NCBI GenBank assembly: GCA_019694395.1
Contig: JAIBCC010000040.1
Location: 1 to 46,827, forward strand
Origin: Pyrinomonadaceae bacterium
GTDB lineage: Bacteria; Acidobacteriota; Blastocatellia; Pyrinomonadales; Pyrinomonadaceae
Reading direction: 5' to 3'
DNA length: 46,827 nucleotides
The notes below the pieces were generated by a model that had not been told where the DNA came from, ran no database searches, and saw only the letters and a program-made list of their open reading frames with translations. The translations under genes were made by a program, and so were the position numbers. This document shows, piece after piece, positions 17,102-25,239 of the stretch (its first letter is position 1; each line of letters begins with the position of its first letter).

Positions 17102-17671
17102 TCATTGATGCTTTTTAAGTTCATAGCACAATTCGACCATTCCGCTTTTGTAAGCCGTAGACTTGCTGAGGTGTAAAGTTTGTTCCAAACCGATATGGTC
17201 AAAAAACAACAGTCCGTCGCCTAAAATTATGGGCATAATCGAAAGACTGATCTCGTCCGCTAATTTCAAACGAATGAATTCTTTGGCAAGCATCGCCCCG
17301 CCAACCATCCAGACGTTTTTATAACTAGGTTTTAATTTTTCATTGACGAGCTTGCTGAGATCGCCCGCATAAAGTTCAACATTTTGCCTTTCAATCGGCA
17401 GATTTCTGCTAGTCACGACAATCGTCGGCACATCTCCGTAAACCCAACCGTATGATTTTGAAAGCTCCAGAGCGTGTTCATACGTCCGCGAACCCATTAC
17501 ATAGCAATCTATTTTTTTAAGAAAATCCTGAGCTGCTTCGGCGGAAATCTCAACTCCGTTTTCGTAATGATCCGACGTTTCAAACCACGAAACACTGTTA
17601 TCTTTTTTGGCAATAAAACCGTCAAGACTCGAAACCATATGAATCGTTAATTTAAATGATTCTTCTGTCAT
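17102..17671 (-). CDS. RibD C-terminal / dihydrofolate reductase-like protein (copy 1)
   Basis: This 189-residue protein of the RibD_C/DHFR-like fold probably uses NADPH. The N-terminus IHMVSSLDGFIAKKDNSVSW has the family 'S-DG-ia' element. VMGSRTYE and NVWMVGGAMLAKEFI follow, the latter being the dinucleotide-binding GG loop. Such stand-alone proteins are not biosynthetic RibD or FolA, and their function is generally unknown. It has only limited similarity to the second such gene at 19448. Confidence 0.87.
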   Translation of the reverse strand: MTEESFKLTIHMVSSLDGFIAKKDNSVSWFETSDHYENGVEISAEAAQDFLKKIDCYVMGSRTYEHALELSKSYGWVYGDVPTIVVTSRNLPIERQNVELYAGDLSKLVNEKLKPSYKNVWMVGGAMLAKEFIRLKLADEISLSIMPIILGDGLLFFDHIGLEQTLHLSKSTAYKSGMVELCYELKKHQ

Positions 17672-17673
17672 AA

Positions 17674-18027
17674 TTATTTTCTTAAAATCTTTTCCATTGC
17701 TTTTCCTTTCGCCAATTCATCAATCAACTTATCTAAATAACGAACCTTTTGAATTATTTCGTCTTCGATTTCTTCAACCCGATAACCGCAAATTACGCCT
17801 GTAATTTTTGAAACATTCGGATTGATATTTGGTGCCTGGGTAAAAAAAGTTTCAAAGTCGGTTTTATTTTCGATAATTTTCTGTAAAGTTTGTTCGTTAT
17901 ATCCCGTTAGCCAAAAGATGATCTCGTCAACTTCCGCTTTCGTCCGACCTTTCTTTTCCGCCTTGGCAATATAATGCGGGTAAACGCCGGCGAAAGACAT
18001 TCGGTAAATTCTTTCGTGATTATTCAT
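17674..18027 (-). CDS. DUF2200 family protein
   Basis: This 117-residue protein matches the DUF2200 pattern. It opens ERIYRMSFAGVYPHYIAKAE, continues KGRTKAEVDEIIFWLTGY and then IITGVICGYRVEEIED-like text (observed ITGVICGYRVEEIED). The family has no known biochemical role. The gene overlaps the upstream DUF4386 gene by 4 nt and is 2 nt from the RibD-like gene, so all three are probably co-transcribed. Confidence 0.88.
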   Translation of the reverse strand: MNNHERIYRMSFAGVYPHYIAKAEKKGRTKAEVDEIIFWLTGYNEQTLQKIIENKTDFETFFTQAPNINPNVSKITGVICGYRVEEIEDEIIQKVRYLDKLIDELAKGKAMEKILRK

Positions 18028-18740
18028 ATTTTTTTATCTATTTCTTTTCCTCCTTTCAACAAAAGCCAAACGGTTAGCGAAAATTCTGAGATCAAGGCGG
18101 GAAATCCGACAAAAATCATAAACACCGAACCGTTGTTTGCGTAAGCGGATGAGAGGAAATTTCCAAAGCTGTCAATTAAATAACCGCAAGACGCAATGAC
18201 TAAAAAAAATCCTAAAATTCGCGGAATATGTTTGGATTTCAGAATCAAAAGACCGAGCAAAAATATATGAATCCCGAAAAAAACATAACTGATTCTAACC
18301 GCAAAATATTGTGTGTTGAGCAGTAAAGCTATTTGAGTATTTAGGTAATTCGAGTCGAAAGTATTTGGATTCAGTAGCTTTAAAACCGCAAAATAATTGA
18401 CAAACGAATACCCAAAAATCGCCGAAAATACTACTCTAAAATAAGCCGCCAACAACGACAGGCTTTTATTTATCGGCTTGAGCAGAAGATATAGTCCCCA
18501 AGCGACAATCACATCAAAAATAACAACAATAACCCAACAGGCAATCCCGAATCTAAACAGAGATTCGTTTGCAATAATGTTACTGATAGTTGAAATGGGA
18601 TCGCGGGAGACGATTAACTTTTCAAAAACAAAGAAATTCGCTGTTATGCTAAAGACAAAAATCATCAAATACGCAAAACCCGATATTATTCCGGTTTTAC
18701 GTAAAGACATTTCGTTAGTTTGTTCAGCGGTTTTGTCCAT
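18024..18740 (-). CDS. DUF4386-type membrane protein
   Basis: This 238-residue integral membrane protein has six to seven predicted helices, starting with TGIISGFAYLMIFVFSITAN. The region AAYFRVVFSAIFGYSFVNYF and the GFPALISEFSLTVWLLLKGG ending fit DUF4386. It is the first gene of a run of at least seven minus-strand genes down to 14999. Function is unknown. Confidence 0.82.
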   Translation of the reverse strand: MDKTAEQTNEMSLRKTGIISGFAYLMIFVFSITANFFVFEKLIVSRDPISTISNIIANESLFRFGIACWVIVVIFDVIVAWGLYLLLKPINKSLSLLAAYFRVVFSAIFGYSFVNYFAVLKLLNPNTFDSNYLNTQIALLLNTQYFAVRISYVFFGIHIFLLGLLILKSKHIPRILGFFLVIASCGYLIDSFGNFLSSAYANNGSVFMIFVGFPALISEFSLTVWLLLKGGKEIDKKI

Positions 18741-18843
18741 TTCAATTCATCAAATCAAAGAGTGTTTTGGCAGATTTTAAATGAATTTTATGATTCAATT
18801 ATCCTCTAAAAATTATCAGTATGTTTATAAAAAAACTGAGCGG

Positions 18844-19206
18844 TCACCATTCTTGAATCCTAATTCCCAACTGCTTATCTCTCAAAGCGAATTCTTTTGC
18901 TCCCCAAGGGCGAAGTGTGATCTCTTTTAGATTCGGATGGAGGAATTCAGGATGAGATTTGGAAACCTTCTCATAAACTTCGTCAATGTTTTTTGTGACC
19001 AAACGAAATTCGGGATTGTGTTCTTTAGCATGAACAGCATCTTGAAAAAGATTTATCCGTAAACCATTTTTTTCAAGGACGCAAAACGGGTTGTGTGAAT
19101 TTCTTTCATCGTGTCCGATTTCAAAACCCAAACAATCAACGAACATTTTCAACCCGTCGTTAATGTCAACATAAAAGATGTTTGGAACTAATTTCTCAAA
19201 TTTCAT
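18844..19206 (-). CDS. VOC-family (glyoxalase/bleomycin-resistance fold) protein
   Basis: This protein has 120 residues from the ATG at 19206, which begins MKFEKLVPNIFYVDINDGLK as VOC proteins do. The longer frame back to 19293 adds an unlikely basic leader. Beta-alpha-beta elements include NPFCVLEKNGLRINLFQDA and FALRDKQLGIRIQEW; the terminal Glu is the usual metal ligand or pocket residue. It may bind a small toxic molecule. It is flanked by noncoding stretches and is probably monocistronic. Confidence 0.8.
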   Translation of the reverse strand: MKFEKLVPNIFYVDINDGLKMFVDCLGFEIGHDERNSHNPFCVLEKNGLRINLFQDAVHAKEHNPEFRLVTKNIDEVYEKVSKSHPEFLHPNLKEITLRPWGAKEFALRDKQLGIRIQEW

Positions 19207-19291
19207 ATTTACTTTTATAAACTTAAATTGTTTGAACTTAAATGATTTAAGGAATGTATCATAGATGAAACAATGTCGCAACTTACATAAC

Positions 19292-19319
19292 AAAAAAGGA
19301 CAAAGTTTGCGCTTCGTCC
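19292..19319 (-). terminator. Rho-independent terminator
   Basis: On the minus strand the hairpin GGACGAAG-CGCAAA-CTTTGTCC (19319-19298) has an 8-bp stem with one mismatch and is followed by six T (19297-19292). It lies downstream of the RibD-like gene ending at 19448 and should end the ArsR-to-RibD-like operon. The stem closely resembles the hairpin after thiC (33475-33502). Confidence 0.75.
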
Positions 19320-19447
19320 AAATTAAAATACCGTTTAAGAAAAGTTTTTAGAGATATTCTTGCGGGGAGACTATTTTGAAAAAATCGTCGCCTGTTACAA
19401 CAAAAATCTTTTCTACTTATTTTGCGTCGGCTGATTATATTATTCCG

Positions 19448-20017
19448 CTAGTCATTTTGCGGTTTGTAACTCAAAACGATCTTACCGCCGGAATAGATCT
19501 TTGCACTAACTGGCTCGAATTTCCTTATTCCTTCAAGCGAGTTAAATATCGTCAGACCGTTACCCATCGCGGTCGGATTTAAAATCAGATAATATTCGTC
19601 AATCAAATTTTCTTTGATTAGTGATGAAACAAAATCTGCCCCGCCAACAACAATAATGTCTTTGCCGTCTTGATCTTTCAATTTGGCAATTTCGTCTGCC
19701 AAATCGCCTTTAGCCAAAACGGTATTATTCCAAGGCGATTCTTCAAGCGTTTTAGTAAAAACGACTTTTGGGGTGTCAGCTATTTTTTTTGCAAACGGAT
19801 TTTCGGGAGTCTGTTTCGCGGCATTTTCCCAATGCTCGATAAAACCGCCTTCCGCCAATTTTCTGCCGAGCAAAAGTGTGTCCGAAGACTCGTATTGCGA
19901 ACTGAGAAACGCCAAAAATTCCTCATCAGGATTCCACGTCATCCAGTCATTTTCGCCATTGAGTCCGCCGACAAATCCGTTGATCGTCATTTGCATTGAT
20001 AATTTTACTTTTCTCAT
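19448..20017 (-). CDS. RibD C-terminal / dihydrofolate reductase-like protein (copy 2)
   Basis: This 189-residue RibD_C-fold protein opens KVKLSMQMTINGFVGGLNGE, then has TLLGRKLAEGGFIEHWEN and the GG loop KDIIVVGGADFVSSLIK. It lies 30 nt downstream of the alpha/beta hydrolase gene on the same strand and is the last gene before a strong terminator. It is a putative NAD(P)H-dependent reductase with unknown substrate. Confidence 0.87.
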   Translation of the reverse strand: MRKVKLSMQMTINGFVGGLNGENDWMTWNPDEEFLAFLSSQYESSDTLLLGRKLAEGGFIEHWENAAKQTPENPFAKKIADTPKVVFTKTLEESPWNNTVLAKGDLADEIAKLKDQDGKDIIVVGGADFVSSLIKENLIDEYYLILNPTAMGNGLTIFNSLEGIRKFEPVSAKIYSGGKIVLSYKPQND

Positions 20018-20047
20018 TTTTCTCCTCTGAATTTAAAAATATTTTTA

Positions 20048-20926
20048 TTAATTTTGTGGCTTTGCATCGAGAAAATCGTTGATTAGCGGAACGATTGTTG
20101 ACATTCGATTCATTAGCGTAACGTGCGTTGTGTCAGGCAAAATCGCCAATCTCGATGCCGGACGCGGTTGGATGTCGCCGTGAATTTCGCCGCCGCCTTT
20201 GAGCCGGAACATTTCCGCGATATGTTCAAACCGCACGCCGTCAACATCGCCGTGAATGAAAAATATCGGTGCTTTGGTAGCTTTGAATTTGTCCGCTCCA
20301 AAATCGAATGGTCTCAAAGCCATCGCCTTGATGTGATTAAAAAAATCGGGAAATTTGTCGGGATTCGGGTTCAGTTTTTTCCACTCACTTTCGGTAGGCG
20401 TGCCTTTGAACATTTCCCAACTGAAATTCTGCCAAACCTCATCTGCGGCTTTAACCCAACCGTCGCGGCGGATCGGAGCGGAAATGCTGACGACCTTTCG
20501 CACTTTTTCGGGATGACGAATCGTAAACTGCAACGCCGTGCCGCCGCCTAAACTGTAACCGACGATGTCCGCACTCGGAATTTTGAGATAATCGAGCAGT
20601 CCGGCTACATCGTCTGCTAAATTTTCAAAAGTAATATCGCGGTTGATGTCGGCGGTTCGTCCGTGTCCCTGCATTTCGACGGCGATCACTTTCCGCGTTT
20701 TGGCAAGTTCGTTGATCCAATCGTTCCAATCGCCTGAAATCGCCATAAATGCACCGTGAAGCAAGATCACCGGTTCGCCGCTTCCGTGAATTTCGTAATA
20801 CATTTTCAGTCCGTTAACCGGAGCATAACCCGTTGTTGGTTTTTGCTGTCCAAATAATGTTCCCGAAAGGGTTATAGTCAGAAACAACGAAAATAAAATA
20901 GCTGTGATTGTTTTCATTTTTTTCAT
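20048..20926 (-). CDS. secreted alpha/beta hydrolase
   Basis: This 292-residue hydrolase has a signal peptide (hydrophobic stretch ITAILFSLFLTITLSGTLFG, cleavage likely before QQKP). The oxyanion strand is VILLHGAFMA, the nucleophile elbow is GYSLGGGTAL, the acid is likely in FIHGDVDGV and the histidine in DTTHVTLMNR. It is therefore a complete Ser-Asp-His enzyme, probably an esterase or haloperoxidase-like protein in the periplasm. The ATG overlaps the DUF1801 gene stop by 4 nt. Confidence 0.9.
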   Translation of the reverse strand: MKKMKTITAILFSLFLTITLSGTLFGQQKPTTGYAPVNGLKMYYEIHGSGEPVILLHGAFMAISGDWNDWINELAKTRKVIAVEMQGHGRTADINRDITFENLADDVAGLLDYLKIPSADIVGYSLGGGTALQFTIRHPEKVRKVVSISAPIRRDGWVKAADEVWQNFSWEMFKGTPTESEWKKLNPNPDKFPDFFNHIKAMALRPFDFGADKFKATKAPIFFIHGDVDGVRFEHIAEMFRLKGGGEIHGDIQPRPASRLAILPDTTHVTLMNRMSTIVPLINDFLDAKPQN

Positions 20927-21354
20927 AATTTGTTTGTATTAGAAACTCCATCGCGGATTGCAGCGGCAAGAATGTCTGTATTTATATCCTTTAATTTCTT
21001 AAACTTAACGCAATATCCCGTCACGTTTGCCTTGCCTATATTTTCCCCATAAGTGTTGGTTAAGTATGTTTTATCCTCAAAACCGAGGACGTAAACGGAG
21101 ATTCCGCTTGTGTTGGCACTCAAACCGATTTGATAAAACTCTCTGGTTGAACCGTCGGCGTATTTCATGGTGTAAAATCCATAGCCGATGCTTGGATTGG
21201 AAACAGTTTTACCTTCACTGTTTTTGCCATCCAAAAACCATAATTTGCATTCCGGCATTATTTCCAAAATGAGTTGGTGAAGTTCTTGCAGTTCATTGCA
21301 TTTTGGCTCAGGTTGACTGGCGATATACTCTTTGATTTGTTCTTGAATGTTCAT
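20923..21354 (-). CDS. DUF1801 (YdhG-like) protein
   Basis: This 143-residue cytosolic protein has the DUF1801 pattern: IKEYIASQPEPKCNELQELH, then the conserved CKLWFLDGKNSEGKTV region and GYGFYTMKYADGSTREFY. The fold is related to YdeI-type proteins. It is one nt from the SRPBCC gene and overlaps the hydrolase by 4 nt, in an ArsR-led operon. Function is unknown. Confidence 0.82.
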   Translation of the reverse strand: MNIQEQIKEYIASQPEPKCNELQELHQLILEIMPECKLWFLDGKNSEGKTVSNPSIGYGFYTMKYADGSTREFYQIGLSANTSGISVYVLGFEDKTYLTNTYGENIGKANVTGYCVKFKKLKDINTDILAAAIRDGVSNTNKL

Positions 21355-21355
21355 T

Positions 21356-21856
21356 TTATTTTTGCGATAGATTTTTCAGCAATTCGTCCAAGTTACTTAA
21401 ACTCATCGTAAATCCTTCCTTAAAGCCCATTTCGATCATTCTTTCTAACCGTTCAAGCGAATCGTTGTAAATGGTAATAGCGACTTTCGTTCTTTCATTT
21501 TCAGAGCTGAAAGTATAATCCCAATCAGAACCGTGCGGTTCAGGGTTTCCATTTTCGTCGGCAAAAGCGTTGAATATTTTGAAATTGGTTTTCGGAGTAA
21601 TGGATTTATATTTCTGAATTGCCCAACGCTCTTGTCCTTCGGGGCTGACCATGGCATAAAATCTTTGCCCGCCAACTTCAAAATTCATATATTTTGTTCT
21701 TGAAGTCCAAGGTTTAGGCGCAACCCATTGGTCAAGCAGTTCCGGTTTGGTAAAAGCGTCCCAAACCAACGCTTGGTCGGCGGAAAATTCCATATTGATA
21801 AATACTGTTTTGGTCGGTTTATCTACGGTGAAATTAAATATTGAATTGGTTGTCAT
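21356..21856 (-). CDS. SRPBCC / AHSA1-like protein
   Basis: This 166-residue START-like domain protein opens VFINMEFSADQALVWDAFT and has PELLDQWVAPKPW, the standard AHSA1 motif, then GGQRFYAMVSPEGQERW. It ends GFKEGFTMSLSNLDELL, again typical. These proteins are often encoded beside an ArsR regulator, exactly as here (4-nt overlap). The ligand is unknown. Confidence 0.92.
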   Translation of the reverse strand: MTTNSIFNFTVDKPTKTVFINMEFSADQALVWDAFTKPELLDQWVAPKPWTSRTKYMNFEVGGQRFYAMVSPEGQERWAIQKYKSITPKTNFKIFNAFADENGNPEPHGSDWDYTFSSENERTKVAITIYNDSLERLERMIEMGFKEGFTMSLSNLDELLKNLSQK

Positions 21857-22173
21857 TTTTTCTCCTTTTTCATTGTTGCTAATAATTCGTCAAGCTGATT
21901 GAAACGTGTTTCCCAAATTTGGCGGAATTGCTCGATCCACTCGTCAATTTCTTTCATTTTGTCTATTTCGAGTTGGTAATAAATTTCTCGTCCCTTAAAT
22001 TCCTGTTTGACCAATTCGCACTCGGTTAAAATCCGCAAATGTTTGGAAACTGCTTGCCGTGTAATATGAAAATTTTCAGCAAGAGCATTCGGGGTCATTG
22101 CCTGCAAAGCAATTAAAGTAATGATTGCTCGTCTGGTCGGGTCTGCGATAGCTTGAAAGATGTCTCGTCTCAT
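21853..22173 (-). CDS. ArsR-family transcriptional regulator
   Basis: This 106-residue winged-helix repressor starts MRRDIFQAIADPTRRAIITL, the canonical ArsR opening, so I choose the ATG at 22173 over an upstream start at 22293. The recognition helix is NFHITRQAVSKHLRIL. No ArsR-type cysteine metal site is evident, placing it with the ArsR regulators that partner SRPBCC proteins. It leads an operon of SRPBCC, DUF1801, hydrolase and RibD-like genes and probably controls it. Confidence 0.92.
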   Translation of the reverse strand: MRRDIFQAIADPTRRAIITLIALQAMTPNALAENFHITRQAVSKHLRILTECELVKQEFKGREIYYQLEIDKMKEIDEWIEQFRQIWETRFNQLDELLATMKKEKK

Positions 22174-22256
22174 CTGTGAAACATTATAATTAAGAAACCA
22201 ATCGGTTGCAAGTTGAATATGCAACTTTTCGGTTTCGTATTGTTTTGATAAAAAAC

Positions 22257-22284
22257 GTAGAGACGCGATGCATCGCGTCTCTAC
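22257..22284. repeat. perfect 28-bp palindrome
   Basis: The half-site GTAGAGACGCGATG (22257-22270) is followed directly by its exact reverse complement to 22284, with no loop. It sits in the 166-nt space between the end of the Arr gene and the start of the ArsR gene. The core is of a type I recall as dispersed in many bacterial genomes. It may be a mobile REP-like repeat and could also act as a transcription barrier. No second copy is in the window. Confidence 0.85.
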
Positions 22285-22339
22285 ACCCATCATTCATTAC
22301 ATATAATTTTAGTGGTTTGCCTGATGGATTTGAATAAGA

Positions 22340-23083
22340 TCAATTAATAATCTTACCTTCGTTCTTGGCGAGTTTTTCCTTCCATTCTTTAAGGTTTTCA
22401 GGTGTTTGTTTAATCCAATCTGTAATTTCACCAACGATTTTCAACGGTGCATCGGTGCGGTATGAACGTGTCAGATTGCCGGGAAATTTTTTGTCTGTAA
22501 CATTCGGATCATTTTCAAAAACTCCCGTTGGCTCAACGATATAAACACGTTCAACTCCATCGCCTTTGGCTAATGAAGCCGCAAGTCCCGCACCATTGAC
22601 CAAAGCCGTGAAATAAATGTGATTCATTACGAGTTCGGATTGATAATTTGAATTAAATCCTGCTGTCAGAAATTCGCCGATCGGCAAATCCGCTTTTGTT
22701 CCGTGATAAAAAGGACCTTTGTCGGAAATTTTGTCTTTGAACGAAGCCGCTAATTCATAATTCTTTTTGGCATTTTCAGAATCGTTTAATTCCTCAAAAC
22801 ACTTGGCAATGTTTGAATATAAAGTAGGCAAAGCACTTTTAGTAGCGTCATCATTTACTTTTAAGGCAAATTCTAAAGCAGTTTCAAACCATTTTAGTTT
22901 GTCGGAAGCATTTTCTTGATTTCGAGCGACAAAGTAAGCCGCGAGAAATTTTTCAAAGTCGTTGATCGCTTCGTTCCAGGCTTGCAGAAAAATTCTGCTT
23001 GCATCTTCGGGTTTGCCTGTATCTTGCGAAATCATCCCTTGAATGCAGAGTTTAACGATATTATTGTGTGGACTGAATTCCAT
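22340..23083 (-). CDS. arr: TPR-like domain fused to Arr rifamycin ADP-ribosyltransferase
   Basis: Residues 1-120 are helical and TPR-like (elements ASRIFLQAWNEAINDFEKF and NIAKCFEELNDSENAKKNY). From residue 122 the protein is a complete Arr enzyme: GPFYHGTKADL, NHIYFTAL, VYIVEPTGVFENDPNVTD and FPGNLTRSYR. The catalytic triad of mycobacterial Arr (His19, Tyr49, Asp84) falls at His127, Tyr157 and Asp192, a constant offset of 108. Arr inactivates rifamycins by ADP-ribosylation. Classical Arr is only about 140 residues and lacks the N-terminal domain. It lies 3 nt after the VOC gene. Confidence 0.93.
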   Translation of the reverse strand: MEFSPHNNIVKLCIQGMISQDTGKPEDASRIFLQAWNEAINDFEKFLAAYFVARNQENASDKLKWFETALEFALKVNDDATKSALPTLYSNIAKCFEELNDSENAKKNYELAASFKDKISDKGPFYHGTKADLPIGEFLTAGFNSNYQSELVMNHIYFTALVNGAGLAASLAKGDGVERVYIVEPTGVFENDPNVTDKKFPGNLTRSYRTDAPLKIVGEITDWIKQTPENLKEWKEKLAKNEGKIIN

Positions 23084-23086
23084 AAT

Positions 23087-23539
23087 TCATTTATTACCAA
23101 GTTCTTCCGCCAATCCGATAAGAATTCCTTCGATTCCGCGAATGTAGCAGAGCCGATACGAATTCTCATACCGAACCACTTCTCCAACGAGTTTTGCTCC
23201 GTGTTTTTCGAGCCGGGAAATCATTTCGTCAATATCTTCAACGGCAAACATAACACGCAAATAACCGAGCGAGTTCACGGGAGCATTTCTGTGGTCTGAA
23301 ATTACAGGCGGAGCGAGAAATCGTGAAAGTTCGAGCCGACTGTGACCATCGGGAGTAACCATCATTGCAACCTCGACACACTGAGAATCAAGTCCTGTTA
23401 CCCGACCAGCCCATTCGCCTTCTATCGTTCCCCGCCCTTCAAGTTTTAATCCTATCTCCTCAAAAAAAGAAATGGCGTTTTCGAGCGATTCGACGACGAT
23501 GCCGACATTATCCATTCTTAATAATTTATTCTTTGCCAT
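23087..23539 (-). CDS. VOC-family protein
   Basis: This protein has 150 residues from the ATG at 23539, which has AAGG seven bases upstream; a frame to 23584 exists but lacks a site. The opening LLRMDNVGIVVESLENAISF and the second half LGYLRVMFAVEDIDEMISRL form the paired VOC modules, and the end has the GIEGILIGLAEELG element. It is a lyase- or glyoxalase-like protein of unknown substrate. It is coupled to the Arr gene, so a role in detoxification is a fair guess. Confidence 0.88.
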   Translation of the reverse strand: MAKNKLLRMDNVGIVVESLENAISFFEEIGLKLEGRGTIEGEWAGRVTGLDSQCVEVAMMVTPDGHSRLELSRFLAPPVISDHRNAPVNSLGYLRVMFAVEDIDEMISRLEKHGAKLVGEVVRYENSYRLCYIRGIEGILIGLAEELGNK

Positions 23540-23608
23540 AGTTTTACCTTGGACTGCACAAAGATTCACAATCTGATTTATCAAATGAATGAGAAGCGGA
23601 GTAAGACT

Positions 23609-23685
23609 TTATTCGGATTTGCCTTTGTCGCCCTTAAAAATCCATTGGATGCCGTATTTATCATAAAATTGCCCGTAAACTCCAA
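23609..23685 (-). pseudogene. remnant of a YjdN/PhnB-type VOC protein C-terminus
   Basis: The minus strand reads FGVYGQFYDKYGIQWIFKGD then a stop at 23609. This matches the C-terminal strand of YjdN/PhnB-like VOC proteins, which end in a 'G--y-qf-DkfG--W-f' pattern. No matching N-terminal part is found upstream before the frame loses sense near 23690. It is therefore a truncated remnant directly upstream of the intact VOC gene. Confidence 0.55.
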
Positions 23686-23832
23686 ACAGTATCAAATAAC
23701 AAAAAAGGTGTGGATTTCAACATTTGGATATAATACCTAAGCAAAAAGAGCCGAATCTGTCGCCCAGAAAACAAAAGCGATAACCAAAAAGATCAAAGAC
23801 GGATTTTGGAGTCATGCTGCTAAGTCTTTATT

Positions 23833-25128
23833 CTAATTTTTTAGTCTTTCAAAAATTAGGGAAGAAAAACTATTAACTCCCGTTCTGATACATTCTTCAT
23901 CAACCTTAAAATTCGGGGCGTGATTCATTGCTATAATTTCTTTTTCAAAATTTGAGCCTCCGAGAAAAAAATAAACCCCGGGAATTTTTTGTTGAAAGTA
24001 GGCAAAATCATCATTGAAATACGGAACTTGTCCATAATTATTAACGACCGGATTATTACCGTGAATTTTTCTAAGTGTTTTTATTGCAGAGTTTGTCAAT
24101 TTCGTATCATTCATAACAGTTGGGTTTTCCTGAATAAACGATAAGGAAATCAATTGCTCTTTAAACCCGCTGGTTTCAATTACTTGTTTGATTTTAGGAA
24201 GAATGTTTTTCAAATTCTCTGAATTGGTTTCGTATAAATCCGCTTCGAGAAAAAGCTCGTTATTTTCAGAATAACGGGTAAAATTTTCGTCTATTATCAA
24301 GTAATCTTTAAAAATTGTCTTGGGATTTCCAAGCCCGATTTTTGGGTCAATAATATTTTGTAATTCCCAAGGTTTGCTGTCGGTTTTGACACGAAATAAA
24401 AGATTATGAATTCTTTTTGTTAGTTCTTTTACCTGTTCATTGGATAGCTCGTTTTTGAGTTTAATCCGAAATCTTTCTTGATAGGCAAAAACTTCGTTTG
24501 GTTTAACCATTATTTGCCCGACAGGTAATGCGGTGATGTGCAATCCGTAAATTTCATCAGGACTGATCCGGGAAAATAAACCGTTTTTAATCATCCCTTT
24601 TGCCCCGACAAAAGTTTCTTCTTCGGGTTGGAAAATGAAGTAAACCGTTCCGTGTAAAGACTTTTTATGTTTCGCCAATACTTCGGCTATTCCGAGTGCA
24701 ATCGCCAGATGTATGTCGTGACCGCAACCGTGCTGAACTCCTTTCGTCTTGGATTTGAACTCAGCTTCATCAGGAAAATCATTCGCCAGAGCATCCATAT
24801 CGGCTCGCCAAGCAATTTTCTTTCCCTTTTTTTCTCCTTCTAAAATACCGATAATCCCATATCCGTAGATGTCCGTTTTAACCTGAAGCCCTAAGCCCGA
24901 CAAATATTCCTTAATTGTCTCTTGCGTTAATCTTTCTTTGCCCGCTAATTCGGGGTTTTCGTGGAAATATCTTCTGATTTGAACCAGTTTTTCGTAAATT
25001 TTGTCTGTTTCAAGTTTAATCAACTCGTGCGTCAGAGCTTCATTTTTCTTTGTTTGACCGATAATAAAATTCTGCTGGCAACCGACAAAAATTATAAATA
25101 GGAATGATAAAAGGAATTGTTTTTTCAT
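23833..25128 (-). CDS. M20-family amidohydrolase/peptidase, lipoprotein-like
   Basis: This metal-dependent hydrolase has 431 residues from the ATG at 25128, which places a signal sequence ending IIFVGC at the N-terminus; Cys17 may be lipidated, although valine at -2 is not classical. The metal-site motifs are WRADMDAL (107-114), HGCGHDIH (133-140) and the FIFQPEEETFVGAKGM segment, followed by the LHITALPVG ligand histidine. Family members split N-acyl amino acids, indole-acetyl conjugates or peptides. It stands alone between two regulators' regions. Confidence 0.9.
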   Translation of the reverse strand: MKKQFLLSFLFIIFVGCQQNFIIGQTKKNEALTHELIKLETDKIYEKLVQIRRYFHENPELAGKERLTQETIKEYLSGLGLQVKTDIYGYGIIGILEGEKKGKKIAWRADMDALANDFPDEAEFKSKTKGVQHGCGHDIHLAIALGIAEVLAKHKKSLHGTVYFIFQPEEETFVGAKGMIKNGLFSRISPDEIYGLHITALPVGQIMVKPNEVFAYQERFRIKLKNELSNEQVKELTKRIHNLLFRVKTDSKPWELQNIIDPKIGLGNPKTIFKDYLIIDENFTRYSENNELFLEADLYETNSENLKNILPKIKQVIETSGFKEQLISLSFIQENPTVMNDTKLTNSAIKTLRKIHGNNPVVNNYGQVPYFNDDFAYFQQKIPGVYFFLGGSNFEKEIIAMNHAPNFKVDEECIRTGVNSFSSLIFERLKN

Positions 25129-25239
25129 TTGCAGAAGCATACGAGGCAAATGCGATAAGAGTTCCGCCAATAAAAATTAAGAGGATAGGATTCGATACCT
25201 CTGTTACGAATTTTCTGTCTGCACTCCTGCAAAAAATTA

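Noticed and set aside
19340..19430. A possible sixth thiC-tail fragment downstream of the RibD-like gene: the minus strand reads KIFVVTGDD, similar to KEFVATGGE, next to a thiC-like terminator.
   Set aside because: Beyond that short match the frame (FFKIVSPQEYL, stop) does not follow the ThiC tail, and there is no GAK-HH end. The hairpin may be a common terminator type, so I do not count it as a copy.
23735..23830. A hydrophobic minus-strand frame reading SLIFLVIAFVFWATDSALFA.
   Set aside because: It is under 30 codons, lacks a start codon and continues into no recognisable domain. Probably part of the same decayed stretch as the VOC remnant.
25141..25230. An open, hydrophobic minus-strand frame (NPILLIFIGGTLIAFASYAS) upstream of and overlapping the M20 gene start.
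   Set aside because: It has no credible start codon or ribosome site and runs out of frame into the M20 signal sequence. It may be a gene remnant but cannot be assigned.
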